Assembly (NCBI GenBank): GCA_015061055.1
Contig: SUXH01000007.1
Span: forward strand, 1-64,000
Direction of reading: 5' to 3'
Source: Bacteroidales bacterium
GTDB taxonomy: Bacteria; Bacteroidota; Bacteroidia; Bacteroidales; Muribaculaceae
DNA length: 64,000 nt
The position numbers and the translations under genes were made by a program. Shown piece after piece: positions 1 through 9,171 of the stretch (its first letter is position 1; each line of letters opens with the position of its first letter). The notes below the pieces were generated by a model that saw nothing but the letters and a program-made list of their open reading frames with translations, had not been told where the DNA came from and did not search any database.

Positions 1-172
1 AGTCTTTTCACCTAAGTTAAGAATCGTTTCTCTGAGAACCGCAGTCCCTTCAGTCTTGTTCTTACCTTGTGCTTACTGTTATCTTTTTTCGTCTATCGCA
101 AATAAGTCAATGTTCGCTCTTTTGCTCACGTAGATCAAACTCCGAAACGGCGTTTCTTTCCGAAAGCGTGTG
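1..172 (-). other. Untranslated leader of an off-window transcript; no gene seen
   Basis: This stretch lies downstream of the minus-strand promoter at 173-204. None of the three minus frames gives a convincing protein: one frame is open from about base 78 to base 1 but has no start codon, and the others hit stops. The string GGAGTTTGATC (minus, 133-143) resembles the 5' start of 16S rRNA, but the flanking bases do not match 16S. It could be the leader of a highly expressed gene or RNA operon outside the window. The stretch 205-399 shows nothing recognisable. Confidence 0.3.
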
Positions 173-204
173 CAAAGTTAATACCTTTTTTCAAACCGAC
201 AAAA
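173..204 (-). promoter_or_regulatory. Strong Bacteroidota-type promoter pointing out of the window
   Basis: On the minus strand a TAACTTTG -7 element (173-180) is preceded by TTTTG at 200-204 with 19 bases between, which matches the Bacteroidota sigma-ABfr promoter closely. Transcription would run leftward past base 1. The 165 bases downstream contain no plausible start codon followed by a long frame, so the transcript has a long leader. Two short hairpins lie near its start: CTTTC/GAAAG and GAAAC/GTTTC, at roughly 147-172. Confidence 0.65.
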
Positions 205-399
205 CATATTTTAATACTTTTATTCACTTTTTTCACTTCAACCAAATAACCACACTGTAACTCAGCCTTTTACACCCTTTGTTAAAATATATTAAAAACA
301 GAAATACCTAAAAACCCTGTTGTAAAACATCTTTTTCAGAGCATTCCTACGTTTCAAAACAAAATTTCAAAGTTTCACTTAGGTACTATTCTATCCTAT

Positions 400-879
400 T
401 TACGACTCAATAATTGGCAAATCGAGACGAAAAACAATGCGTTGTATCCCATCTTGGTATCGAGTGCTCGAAATTCGAAACTTTCCTATCTGTGACGTGC
501 GTTCCACATGAGCACCCACACACAAGCACTCATCATAGTCGCCCACATGCACTATTCTCACTGTTTCGCTCGCGCCATCGGGCAATCGCTGCATATCAAA
601 TCGTTCTTTCACATCTTCTTGAACGGCATATTCCACCGTAACAGACATATCAGCCTCAATTACTTCATTTACTCGATTTTCTATTGCTTGAATTTGTTCT
701 TCCGAGAGTGCATAAGGTAAGATATAATCACATTTCGACTTTTTTCTCTCAATATGTGCATTATCTGCCCTTTTGCACCCTATCATTTTTACCATCGTAC
801 CATTCAATATATGTTCAGCGGTGTGCATTGGCGGGAACTCTTGTTTATTATGTTCGTTTAGTTTGGGTGTTTCGTTCAT
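400..879 (-). CDS. AlaX-like alanyl-tRNA editing domain protein
   Basis: A 159-residue cytosolic protein resembling the stand-alone editing domain of alanyl-tRNA synthetase (AlaX, tRNA-SAD family), which deacylates mischarged tRNA-Ala. The two zinc-binding halves are visible: HTAEH near residues 19-23 (HxxxH) and CVGAH near residues 119-123 (CxxxH). The length fits the short, catalytic-domain-only AlaX class. Its ATG overlaps the stop of the upstream acyltransferase gene by four bases (ATGA), so the two are translationally coupled in one transcript. The coupling is odd, because no functional link between an acyltransferase and tRNA editing is obvious. Family assignment rests on the metal motifs; the actual substrate (Ser- or Gly-tRNA-Ala) is not known. 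Confidence 0.75.
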   Translation of the reverse strand: MNETPKLNEHNKQEFPPMHTAEHILNGTMVKMIGCKRADNAHIERKKSKCDYILPYALSEEQIQAIENRVNEVIEADMSVTVEYAVQEDVKERFDMQRLPDGASETVRIVHVGDYDECLCVGAHVERTSQIGKFRISSTRYQDGIQRIVFRLDLPIIES

Positions 880-1844
880 TTGTTTGTAATATTTCTTGTT
901 ATCAATTTACCTATTTCATTATAAGCAAATATGAATATTGTCGTAAATATAATATTTGCAATAAAGTAAACAATAAAATGTATGTTATTGCTAGGAATTA
1001 ACCACATTATCGGAATATTCAATAAATAATAGAGTAAACTGTTTTTTCCAATGAAGATTAACCATTGTGGATATCTTGTCTTTTTTGATATAACAGAGAT
1101 TATCAATATACAAAAAGCAAGACCACCTAAGATTTGTATTGGTGCTGCCATTATATCATTGATGATACATAAATAAAATACTATAAAGAGGAATGCACTT
1201 ATTATAAAATATTTCCTTTTAGACAGTTGGAAAAATAAATAAAATGCACCCAACACAAAACAGAGGTTGGAAACATAACAATAACTACCTATTCCGCATA
1301 TATACAATATCAAAATCAGAAGCATTTGTGTTATTGCTATGTATATAAATAATCTCTTAAGATTTACGGTTATTTTAAACAACAAGAATGTGCTTATATA
1401 GTCAAATAAAATAATTTTTATGAACCATATATCCGTTCCTTCCGGTAGACTTAACGTTAGTAGATTTAGATGATTTATTGTTATATCATTGTATTTTAAT
1501 GTATGTGGTAAGATAATAGAATTTATTATATAGACTATTGCAACAGGAGTTAATATCTTCTTTAAGATTTTTAGGATAAAGTTGAATGAAGTAAGCATTT
1601 TCCTATTTTTACATAACGAACATAATGTACTATATCCAGACATAAAGAAAAATAAACAACATCCTAATACACCAAAAAATGGAACCAAAAGATGTTTCGA
1701 AATAATAGAATTATAACACTCATATTCATTTATTGAGTGTACAAATATTATCATAATCATAGCAATTCCTCGAATTGCATATCCTTGATCGAATGAAATT
1801 GTTTGCGATATCTTAAACTTCGCTTTGAGCATATTAGCATCCAT
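876..1844 (-). CDS. Membrane acyltransferase, acyltransferase-3 (OafA/WecH) family
   Basis: An approximately 322-residue integral membrane protein with about ten hydrophobic segments. The family hallmarks are a short cytosolic N-terminus followed by a first membrane helix ending in VHS (around residue 37, the likely catalytic His) and FFFMSGY around residue 67. Such enzymes transfer acetyl or other acyl groups to extracytoplasmic sugars or glycans. I chose the ATG at 1844; a GTG directly before it and an ATG four codons later are alternatives. The gene is clearly more AT-rich than its neighbours, which suggests recent acquisition. A TAAATTTG element lies at 1850-1857, almost on the start codon. 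It forms an operon with the AlaX-like gene. The substrate is unknown. Confidence 0.75.
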   Translation of the reverse strand: MDANMLKAKFKISQTISFDQGYAIRGIAMIMIIFVHSINEYECYNSIISKHLLVPFFGVLGCCLFFFMSGYSTLCSLCKNRKMLTSFNFILKILKKILTPVAIVYIINSIILPHTLKYNDITINHLNLLTLSLPEGTDIWFIKIILFDYISTFLLFKITVNLKRLFIYIAITQMLLILILYICGIGSYCYVSNLCFVLGAFYLFFQLSKRKYFIISAFLFIVFYLCIINDIMAAPIQILGGLAFCILIISVISKKTRYPQWLIFIGKNSLLYYLLNIPIMWLIPSNNIHFIVYFIANIIFTTIFIFAYNEIGKLITRNITNK

Positions 1845-1952
1845 CACTACAAATTTATAACTACAATACGTAAAGATACGAAACGAAAAAGGAATAAAAA
1901 GCCTTTCTTTATATCATTACAATATAGATTAACATTTTAGCTACCCAAACAT

Positions 1953-4748
1953 TTATTCGGCGTAATCAACATTTTGAAATGGACAATAAGATGTTTGTAG
2001 AATTGCTTTATCGTTATCAATCTTCCATATATAATTAAAGTCAAATCCTTCATAACTACTTTGTTCTCCAGGATTTGAAAGAGACTTATCATTTATATAA
2101 TTCTGTTCATCTCCATTTGTATAATAGGTGTAATCATCATAACAATCCGGGCCATACTTATATGCCCCAGCAATAGCATAATCGGCACTTCCATAATTAA
2201 CAAGGCACTTGAGATAACAATAACGGTCGGAATAACCTATTATACCACCAGAACTATTACCATCCGTTGTAACCGTTCCCATATTATAGCAGTCGTGTAC
2301 AAACGAATCTTGGTCCTTCCAATCAACAGCACCTTCCTCGGCATAACCTACAATGCCTCCCACTCTCGATTCTCCACTGCTCGACACTTTTCCTTTATTA
2401 GCACACCAACCAATTTCCAAATTTGTCGACTGATATAGCCCACCAGGATCTTTACCCATACTTCCTATGATACCTCCTGTGCGACAACTATTTGAACTGT
2501 AAACCTCGCCATGATTAGCACAATAGTAAACGCGCCCCTTAGTGGTTGGAATTAAGCCAACAACACCACCGGTCGTACTACTGCTACCTGTAATCTTTCC
2601 GTAATTGGCACAAGAGAGTACTTGAATATAATAATCATCATCGCCATGCATATAACCAACAACACCACCTACATCGGTAGAACCCGTAACCGCTCCTACG
2701 TTTACACAATAATTGAAGAAAGTGCGAGTCTGAGAAATATCAGAATAGTTGGCTGCACCTGCAATACCGCCAACGTTTTCACGCCCTACAATCGTTCCGT
2801 AGTTGATACAATAATATAACATTCCGTCCTTATTGAATTTTCCACATATACCACCAACATCTTTACCAGAAGATGCATTTACCTGACCGCCAAAAGTACA
2901 ATCCGATATTTTACAATCGGTTGTGGTCAACTCTGCACTACCCACGATTCCTCCAACACTATCAACACCATTGACTGTAGCTCTCACATTAACGCCCTTG
3001 ATAGACGATTTTATCGAATGTCCGACAGCACCACCCACACGATTTCCTCCTTGAACCGTTCCTTCAAAACAAGGTTTGAAACTATCACTTTTGGGTATTG
3101 AGCCTGATAGGCTGACACTGGACGTGGTTTGGAAAATGACATCATTCATAAAACCAACCAATCCGCCAACACACCAACCGGCAGAAACAGTAAGAGCATC
3201 ATTAAACTCAATGTCCAACATATCCATTTGCAGACGCACTGTATTACCAGCCAATTCGCCGAATAATCCACCCGCAATTTTATCACCCGCAACGATACCA
3301 TTCTCGCCTAACAGCAATCTTATATTTTCGTAAAAATTTACATAGATATCAGTAGCTTTCCCTACAAAACCACCAACATATTCCTTACCATAAATATTTT
3401 TGTTCTTGACAGTACTTGTCCTAGCAAATTCGCAACTACCTCCACCTTCAAGTGCGCCACTAAAACCTCCCACATATCGTCCACCTCTGATATATGAACC
3501 TATTGTACAATCTACGATTTTAAGAGAGCAGTTAGAATCTTCAATTTTAGCATATCCAACTACCCCCCCAATATAATCCTGAACTGCTCTGATTGATGTT
3601 TTCACTTCACAATCTTCAAATTGCACATTACCATTGACCGACAACACAGCTCCAATAACACCTCCTACATAAGAATCAGAAGCATAAATAGGAGCCAACG
3701 ATTCATCGGACACATCGTGATTTATTTCCACATCCTTGATTTCAAAGCGAGAATTACTAAGACACCCTATAAGTCCACCAACATAACGACTTCCACCCAA
3801 GGAAATAAAATCATAGCCTTTGTTTCCTGATGATTTTATTTTTATCACAGAATTCTCAACCCTTCCTATTAAACCACCAACACACTCATTAGATGTAGAA
3901 TTGGAGTAAATTCGAATCTTGTAAAATACTTTGTCCACTTCCACAGATCCACTTGCCGAACCGGCCAATGCTCCAGCATTTTTATTTACATTACCAATAG
4001 AACCATCTATATTGAGATTACAAATTTTAGCACCATCTAAAAGTTCTGAGAACAGACCAATATTTTTATCAATATCGTTATCGCTCGATCCAATATAATC
4101 ATATTCGATAGTATAGTTTCCGCCATCATAATTTCCAGCAAAATCCTCACAGCCATATCCACGATTAGTATTACCATAACTCGGTGCATTAGCCTTAAAT
4201 GACGCAGTTTGCTTAAAATACTGCCCCTTTCCTCTAAACTCATCGGTTGATAGTATATATTTAAATAAATCAAAGTCCTCGGCAGAGCTTATGATATAAG
4301 GATCATCCAGTGTGCCATTACCTTCCGCAAGAGTATATTCAGCCATTACATTGAAAATGCAGTGAAGCATATGTTTGCGAATTTCTACTTCAAGTTTTGA
4401 TTTTCGCAATTTGCCATCGATAGAAAAGCAAGTCATAATATAAGCACCATCGTTCATCTGCCTGATATCGTTCATAGGAATTTCAAGCAGATAGTTAATG
4501 CCACTGGGTTTTATTCTCGCAACGATTTCGTATTCGGTATGTTTCTCGTTTGAAAAGAAACGAAGAAGAATTTCATCTACGCCATCAACCTTATTCATAT
4601 ATTTACGAGGTATAAAACACACCGATTTTTCACCTTGAATATACGATCCGAATTCATTTATTTCGGATTTAAATTCCTCTTTATCTTCACATGATAGCAT
4701 TATAAATATCATTATTAAAGATACTATAACTGATAATATTCTTCTCAT
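1953..4748 (-). CDS. GLUG-repeat surface lipoprotein (downstream copy)
   Basis: A 931-residue predicted lipoprotein. The N-terminus has a hydrophobic signal ending in a lipobox (LSC, Cys about residue 20). After a roughly 110-residue N-terminal region and a second region around residue 145 (sequence GTLDDPYIIS), the protein consists of about 18 repeats built on the GLUG motif, seen as xVGGxxGxx units such as VGGLIG, VGGVVG and TGGIIG. These units are expected to stack as a right-handed beta-helix. GLUG proteins are usually surface adhesins or glycan-associated proteins. The gene starts 32 bases after the stop of the related upstream gene, so the pair is an operon. Ligand unknown. Confidence 0.85.
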   Translation of the reverse strand: MRRILSVIVSLIMIFIMLSCEDKEEFKSEINEFGSYIQGEKSVCFIPRKYMNKVDGVDEILLRFFSNEKHTEYEIVARIKPSGINYLLEIPMNDIRQMNDGAYIMTCFSIDGKLRKSKLEVEIRKHMLHCIFNVMAEYTLAEGNGTLDDPYIISSAEDFDLFKYILSTDEFRGKGQYFKQTASFKANAPSYGNTNRGYGCEDFAGNYDGGNYTIEYDYIGSSDNDIDKNIGLFSELLDGAKICNLNIDGSIGNVNKNAGALAGSASGSVEVDKVFYKIRIYSNSTSNECVGGLIGRVENSVIKIKSSGNKGYDFISLGGSRYVGGLIGCLSNSRFEIKDVEINHDVSDESLAPIYASDSYVGGVIGAVLSVNGNVQFEDCEVKTSIRAVQDYIGGVVGYAKIEDSNCSLKIVDCTIGSYIRGGRYVGGFSGALEGGGSCEFARTSTVKNKNIYGKEYVGGFVGKATDIYVNFYENIRLLLGENGIVAGDKIAGGLFGELAGNTVRLQMDMLDIEFNDALTVSAGWCVGGLVGFMNDVIFQTTSSVSLSGSIPKSDSFKPCFEGTVQGGNRVGGAVGHSIKSSIKGVNVRATVNGVDSVGGIVGSAELTTTDCKISDCTFGGQVNASSGKDVGGICGKFNKDGMLYYCINYGTIVGRENVGGIAGAANYSDISQTRTFFNYCVNVGAVTGSTDVGGVVGYMHGDDDYYIQVLSCANYGKITGSSSTTGGVVGLIPTTKGRVYYCANHGEVYSSNSCRTGGIIGSMGKDPGGLYQSTNLEIGWCANKGKVSSSGESRVGGIVGYAEEGAVDWKDQDSFVHDCYNMGTVTTDGNSSGGIIGYSDRYCYLKCLVNYGSADYAIAGAYKYGPDCYDDYTYYTNGDEQNYINDKSLSNPGEQSSYEGFDFNYIWKIDNDKAILQTSYCPFQNVDYAE

Positions 4749-4780
4749 AAATAAAAGTTTTTATATGTTTACATATTAAT

Positions 4781-7696
4781 TTATTCTCGCATTTCAGACA
4801 TATTTGGTATGGCAAAACTTGCTCCCGATGGAATATCCCAAGCCTTATCGGTACCAACCGGCCAAGGATAAGCAGAAGGATTAGTGAGATCCTCAAATGA
4901 GATTGTAGATCCATCATAAGTAGTGTCGTCAAGAATCACAACATCACTAAGATTTCCACCAAAATTACGATAATATAAGTCAGCAATATTTGACACATTG
5001 CTACTATTTTTCCACACCGAAACACAACGCTTCACCGATGACCTCGACTCCATAGTACCCACAAAGTGCCCACCCTGAACGCCTGCGGTATTAAGACAGT
5101 CATAGACTTGACCATTATCTGCAAGGTGACCCACAAGACCTCCCATATAGTACAACTCCTTATTCTTAGTTGTCACCTCACCGGCATTGATGCATTGCGA
5201 CACAATGACTGCATTATTAGTATTTTCCCAAATCATTTGAGATACAGATGTAGCACCCCCTACTACAGTAGTTGCCATTCCCAAGGCTGTGAATACCAAA
5301 CTCACTCCACCCGTAGCACATGCCGAGGCTACAGAAACAATAGCTGTAGCCAAAATAGCAACACCCGATATTGCTGCGTGTACAATATTCGACACCTTGT
5401 TCACATTACTCACATCATCAGCAAGTTCGTCGCGTTTTTTATTAATATTGGTATTGATAATAGAATCATTAGACTCTGTGGTATAGTAATCAAGTTGAGA
5501 ATTGGTAACATTAGTGTAATTAGTACAAATTGTAGAAGGATTAAGCGAAGTATTATAAAGCGCATACGAACGTCCCTCATCGCTACGCAAGGCGGCAATA
5601 GTACCTTCAACCTGTTTCATATTATCTTCCACTGCCTCACTAACATCGGTTCTGATACTCGCCCATTCTTGTTCGTCATAATGCACAGCAAAAGGATAAA
5701 CGACCAAAGTTCCATCAATGCTCGCTAATATTATAGGTGTAGCCACGTTCACCACTTGTAGCACAAATTTCAAAGCCCCTGCAGCACCATCGATAGCAAC
5801 ACCGATAATAGGACCCACAAAGAATGACGAAGCAACATCGACCACCACCATAATAGTTTGAGCCTTAGCTACGCCCGTTGTTTCGTCTATGTGTCCAAGC
5901 TCACCCACAATGCCACCCACACATCCATTTCCAAGTACTTTAGCGAAGTTCCCACAGTGATGAAACACCGAGTTGTTGGTGGCAATAGCACAAATACCGC
6001 CTGTATGTGTGCTATTATTGCTTTGTGAAGTAACCGTACCGAAGTTCTGAGAAAAAGCAACCGACCCCATCTCAGTTTTTGACACAATACCCGACACATA
6101 ATTTTGCCCCGAAATATTACCTGAGTTGACTGTATTATGCACCACAGCAAGCGACGTGTTCCCCACACCACCCGAGACATAATCACCTGACCCCGTAACA
6201 CTACCAGTATTATAACCTCCATAACATCCGAATTGTGCTTCTCCACACAATCCTCCCACATTATTTGTTCCCTTGATAGTTCCTTCGTTACCGCAATAAC
6301 GCAAATAGGTATTATTATACACATAAGGATCCGACACTGAACCAGAGCCGGCAACTCGTGTAGTACCTATTATACCTCCAACACCTTCATATCCACTCAC
6401 AGAGCCTTGATTAATCGATGCCGTAATGAACGACATAGTAGAACCTCCGCAAATACCTCCGGCACCATATCCAGCTGTTCCGCTTTCAGAAGGTTTATAA
6501 AGTTGTGCCCCAATTATCGTTGCTGCATTTCGGCAACCGTTTACAGTAAGCGTATCGCAACTGCCCACTATACCACCGGCACCCGAATACTCGGATATAA
6601 TTTGGCAAGTAGATGTGGTGTGACAATCGTTAATAGACAAGAACGAGTATATTCCCGTTCCACCCACTATACCACCGGCATTGCAAGTGGCCTGTACCGA
6701 CACATTATCAATCTTACACGATGATATGATAGCCGCCGCATTGGTATCTAAGCCACCCAAGATACCACCCATCATAAGAGTGTTTCGTTTGGTTTCGCTA
6801 TCATAAGCCGACACCGAAGAATTGGAAACAGTACAATTACTAATAGCAGAGGTGACACGATTACCTCCGGTCTGCAACACACAACCGGCAAGTACCCCTA
6901 CCGCACAATCGCCTTTGATAGTACAATTGTCTATATTAAGGCTATCAATCTTAGCATCGACTATATACCCGAAGAATCCTACTCCACTCATATCCTTCGT
7001 ATTCGACCACAAATTCTTAATGGTGTGAACTACTTTATCGGTAGATGCACCAATGTAAGTGCCACGAAACGGATTGGCAGCAGTACCTATTGGTAGCCAC
7101 CCTAAGTTGTTATCGCTTCGATAAGATGCATAATCCATATCAATATCTGCAATCTGTCTATATGTAGAACAAACAGCTTCCTCATCACCATCTTCTATTG
7201 CAAAAGTGAGTTCAAGCAAATGCGAATAGCTGGAAATAATAAAAGGATCTTCCTTTGTTCCACTTCCATACATATTCATCGACGAACTAAAATTATTTAA
7301 TAGTGAGGTTTCTCCATTTTGCAATCTAACCTTGCAACCAAGACCGTAATGAGCTTTCTTATATTTCTCATTTTCCGCGTTATCAAGTTGGTATTCAAGA
7401 TAAAGAATCTGATATTCTCCATCTTTCAATCCATTTATAAGGTTTAGCGTAGGTGTGCCATCTATCTTGTCGAAAATCCCCTCACGCTTGATTATTGTGC
7501 CATCAGGAGCTTTGATAAAACAGGTAAACGAAGGACGGTCGAAACTATGTAATCCGTCAGAAATCCGAATTAATTGATGAGCACCTATATATAAATCGTT
7601 TTCATCTGTAGCATTAGGTGTTTCAAGAGAATCATCACAAGATGCAATTCCCAATATGCAAAATACACATAATAATCGGCTTAGAAATTCTGCCAT
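4781..7696 (-). CDS. GLUG-repeat surface lipoprotein with inserted hydrophobic domain
   Basis: A 971-residue predicted lipoprotein: signal peptide with lipobox (ASC, Cys about residue 20), then an N-terminal domain and GTKEDPFIIS around residue 150, the same layout as the neighbouring paralogue. About 11 GLUG-type repeats follow to roughly residue 605. The repeat array is then interrupted by about 230 residues without GLUG motifs: a long hydrophobic stretch (about 612-665), a polar helical region with Asn/Thr-rich sequence, and a second hydrophobic Ala/Gly/Val-rich stretch (about 769-822) shaped like a helical hairpin. GLUG repeats resume at MGGLVG before the C-terminus. The insert is absent from the paralogue. 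It could be a membrane-interacting module or a passenger domain; this is inference. Confidence 0.85.
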   Translation of the reverse strand: MAEFLSRLLCVFCILGIASCDDSLETPNATDENDLYIGAHQLIRISDGLHSFDRPSFTCFIKAPDGTIIKREGIFDKIDGTPTLNLINGLKDGEYQILYLEYQLDNAENEKYKKAHYGLGCKVRLQNGETSLLNNFSSSMNMYGSGTKEDPFIISSYSHLLELTFAIEDGDEEAVCSTYRQIADIDMDYASYRSDNNLGWLPIGTAANPFRGTYIGASTDKVVHTIKNLWSNTKDMSGVGFFGYIVDAKIDSLNIDNCTIKGDCAVGVLAGCVLQTGGNRVTSAISNCTVSNSSVSAYDSETKRNTLMMGGILGGLDTNAAAIISSCKIDNVSVQATCNAGGIVGGTGIYSFLSINDCHTTSTCQIISEYSGAGGIVGSCDTLTVNGCRNAATIIGAQLYKPSESGTAGYGAGGICGGSTMSFITASINQGSVSGYEGVGGIIGTTRVAGSGSVSDPYVYNNTYLRYCGNEGTIKGTNNVGGLCGEAQFGCYGGYNTGSVTGSGDYVSGGVGNTSLAVVHNTVNSGNISGQNYVSGIVSKTEMGSVAFSQNFGTVTSQSNNSTHTGGICAIATNNSVFHHCGNFAKVLGNGCVGGIVGELGHIDETTGVAKAQTIMVVVDVASSFFVGPIIGVAIDGAAGALKFVLQVVNVATPIILASIDGTLVVYPFAVHYDEQEWASIRTDVSEAVEDNMKQVEGTIAALRSDEGRSYALYNTSLNPSTICTNYTNVTNSQLDYYTTESNDSIINTNINKKRDELADDVSNVNKVSNIVHAAISGVAILATAIVSVASACATGGVSLVFTALGMATTVVGGATSVSQMIWENTNNAVIVSQCINAGEVTTKNKELYYMGGLVGHLADNGQVYDCLNTAGVQGGHFVGTMESRSSVKRCVSVWKNSSNVSNIADLYYRNFGGNLSDVVILDDTTYDGSTISFEDLTNPSAYPWPVGTDKAWDIPSGASFAIPNMSEMRE

Positions 7697-7920
7697 AGTC
7701 GGTTATTTAAAATAATTTACCTAAATTTAGATATTCGTATTAACATTATGCTATACGCACCCACTTATTTTAATAAACTATAACTAAATATTATCCTCAT
7801 TAAAAACTCTTAACCAAATAATCCCTATCTACTAATCATAACATCCACCAAACACTAATATGCAAAGGAACAGAACCTATCGAACAAATATATATTTTTA
7901 CGTAATTTATAGAACTTGTC

Positions 7921-8364
7921 TTAAAACAATTTCCCACAAATCTCTAGAGTCTTACGGCAACGTTTTCCCTCAAAGAAAACATCAAGAACTTCTTCAAAAA
8001 TATCATTTGGGGAAATAATATCAAACAATGTCATCGAAGAACACAATTTAACAGCATCTATTTCGCCATTCATCAACGTATTCGCTTCAATATCTTTATG
8101 CGACAGCACTGCTTGGGTTATTTCTCGTAACCTTGCACCAAGCACATCATCTGCTAAATATTGGCGAGCCTCCTCCAAATCAACCACGCCATATAAACGC
8201 GAATTATAACTCAAGCCAAGCCCTTTCACTTGCGGAAACACATACCATATCCAATGTGAGCGTTTACGACCCGCTTTCATCTCGCTCAATGCCAATGTAT
8301 ATATCTCACAGAATTCTTGTGCCTCAAGAAACCGACCCAAATTGTATTTTCCCTCTTTATTCAC
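7921..8364 (-). CDS. DUF1810 family protein
   Basis: A 147-residue soluble protein carrying the DUF1810 hallmark HWIWYVFPQ near residues 37-45, followed by a conserved LEEARQYLADDVLG segment. The family is widespread in bacteria and often mis-annotated as calpastatin; its biochemical role is not established. There is no signal peptide or membrane segment. The length is typical of the whole family, so the gene looks intact. It lies in the same orientation as the upstream lipoprotein gene, whose stop is about 20 bases away, and may be cotranscribed. Confidence 0.85.
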   Translation of the reverse strand: MNKEGKYNLGRFLEAQEFCEIYTLALSEMKAGRKRSHWIWYVFPQVKGLGLSYNSRLYGVVDLEEARQYLADDVLGARLREITQAVLSHKDIEANTLMNGEIDAVKLCSSMTLFDIISPNDIFEEVLDVFFEGKRCRKTLEICGKLF

Positions 8365-8385
8365 AACTATATCCTATTCAAAATC

Positions 8386-9171
8386 TTATTTATAGAAAGT
8401 AATCCAATTGGTGGTATAACCCGATTCTACCGGGTGAATCTCAACTGCCTCGCCACATGAATGACGCCACCACGAATAGTTCCAGCCTTCACCCATATCC
8501 ATATATATAGCATTAGTTACACCTGCCTTTGACAAATCAGCAACAAAATCTCTAAAATTCACAAAACCATCGGAATCAATCACACACAACTTGCCATCAA
8601 GTTCACACAAGGCACGAAACTCATTCACATCACGAGTGTTTTTAGGATTCACGCGATAGGTTTGTTTCACTTCACCTTTACATATCATCATAGCTTGCGA
8701 ATACGCCATTCCTCCTTTTTCGGCTGCTTTATCGAGAAGTCGGTCATGATCGCCATAAGCAAATTCCCATTCACCACCGCCATAATAAGCAAAACACCCT
8801 GTATTAACCTCACATAAATACCCTTTATGGCGCACTCCACCCGCAACATGGTCGCCTGCTATATTTGAGTGTTTAAATTCATCTAAGTAAGTACCTGTAA
8901 ATGCGGCAGCCGCACAATACACTACGCTTGAATCTTCCTTAGACGGCATTTCATCGACGACAAGGTCTATTCGCGAGAACTGAGGATAATATATTACAAG
9001 CCCTTCGAGCGAATCGATTTTTACATATCTGCAATCATTCACGCCTAACGTATCCACTGCTACTATAGTGTTTTGTTCCTCACCTTCTACAGCCTTAGTC
9101 TCATTTGCACAACTGCTAATTAACATTGCGCCCACTGCGCACATCATTATTATCTTTGTTACGTATTTCAT
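8386..9171 (-). CDS. Lipoprotein resembling phosphodiester glycosidase (NAGPA/DUF2233-like)
   Basis: I place the start at the ATG at 9171 because it gives a clean lipoprotein signal (MKYVTK, hydrophobic core, lipobox SSC); an upstream in-frame ATG at 9204 would add 11 polar residues. The mature protein of about 240 residues has features recalling the NAGPA-type phosphodiester glycosidase fold: an N-terminal AAAFTGTY segment, a central YRVNPKNTRDVNEFRAL segment and, near the C-terminus, YMDMGEGWNYSWW in the place of the glycine-rich catalytic strand. The similarity is by eye only, so the enzymatic assignment is tentative. The safe call is an exported lipoprotein with a possible glycosidase fold. 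Confidence 0.6.
   Translation of the reverse strand: MKYVTKIIMMCAVGAMLISSCANETKAVEGEEQNTIVAVDTLGVNDCRYVKIDSLEGLVIYYPQFSRIDLVVDEMPSKEDSSVVYCAAAAFTGTYLDEFKHSNIAGDHVAGGVRHKGYLCEVNTGCFAYYGGGEWEFAYGDHDRLLDKAAEKGGMAYSQAMMICKGEVKQTYRVNPKNTRDVNEFRALCELDGKLCVIDSDGFVNFRDFVADLSKAGVTNAIYMDMGEGWNYSWWRHSCGEAVEIHPVESGYTTNWITFYK

Noticed and set aside
133-143. GGAGTTTGATC on the minus strand, like the start of 16S rRNA
   Set aside because: Bases on either side do not match 16S rRNA, so this is only a short chance match.
5066-5728. 220-residue plus-strand frame opposite the GLUG protein
   Set aside because: It is antisense to a well-supported gene, has no domain, and reflects the base composition of the repeat-rich coding strand.
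1953-7696. Regularly repeated DNA suggesting a CRISPR array
   Set aside because: The repeats are in frame, degenerate at DNA level and code for GLUG motifs; there are no identical direct repeats with spacers.
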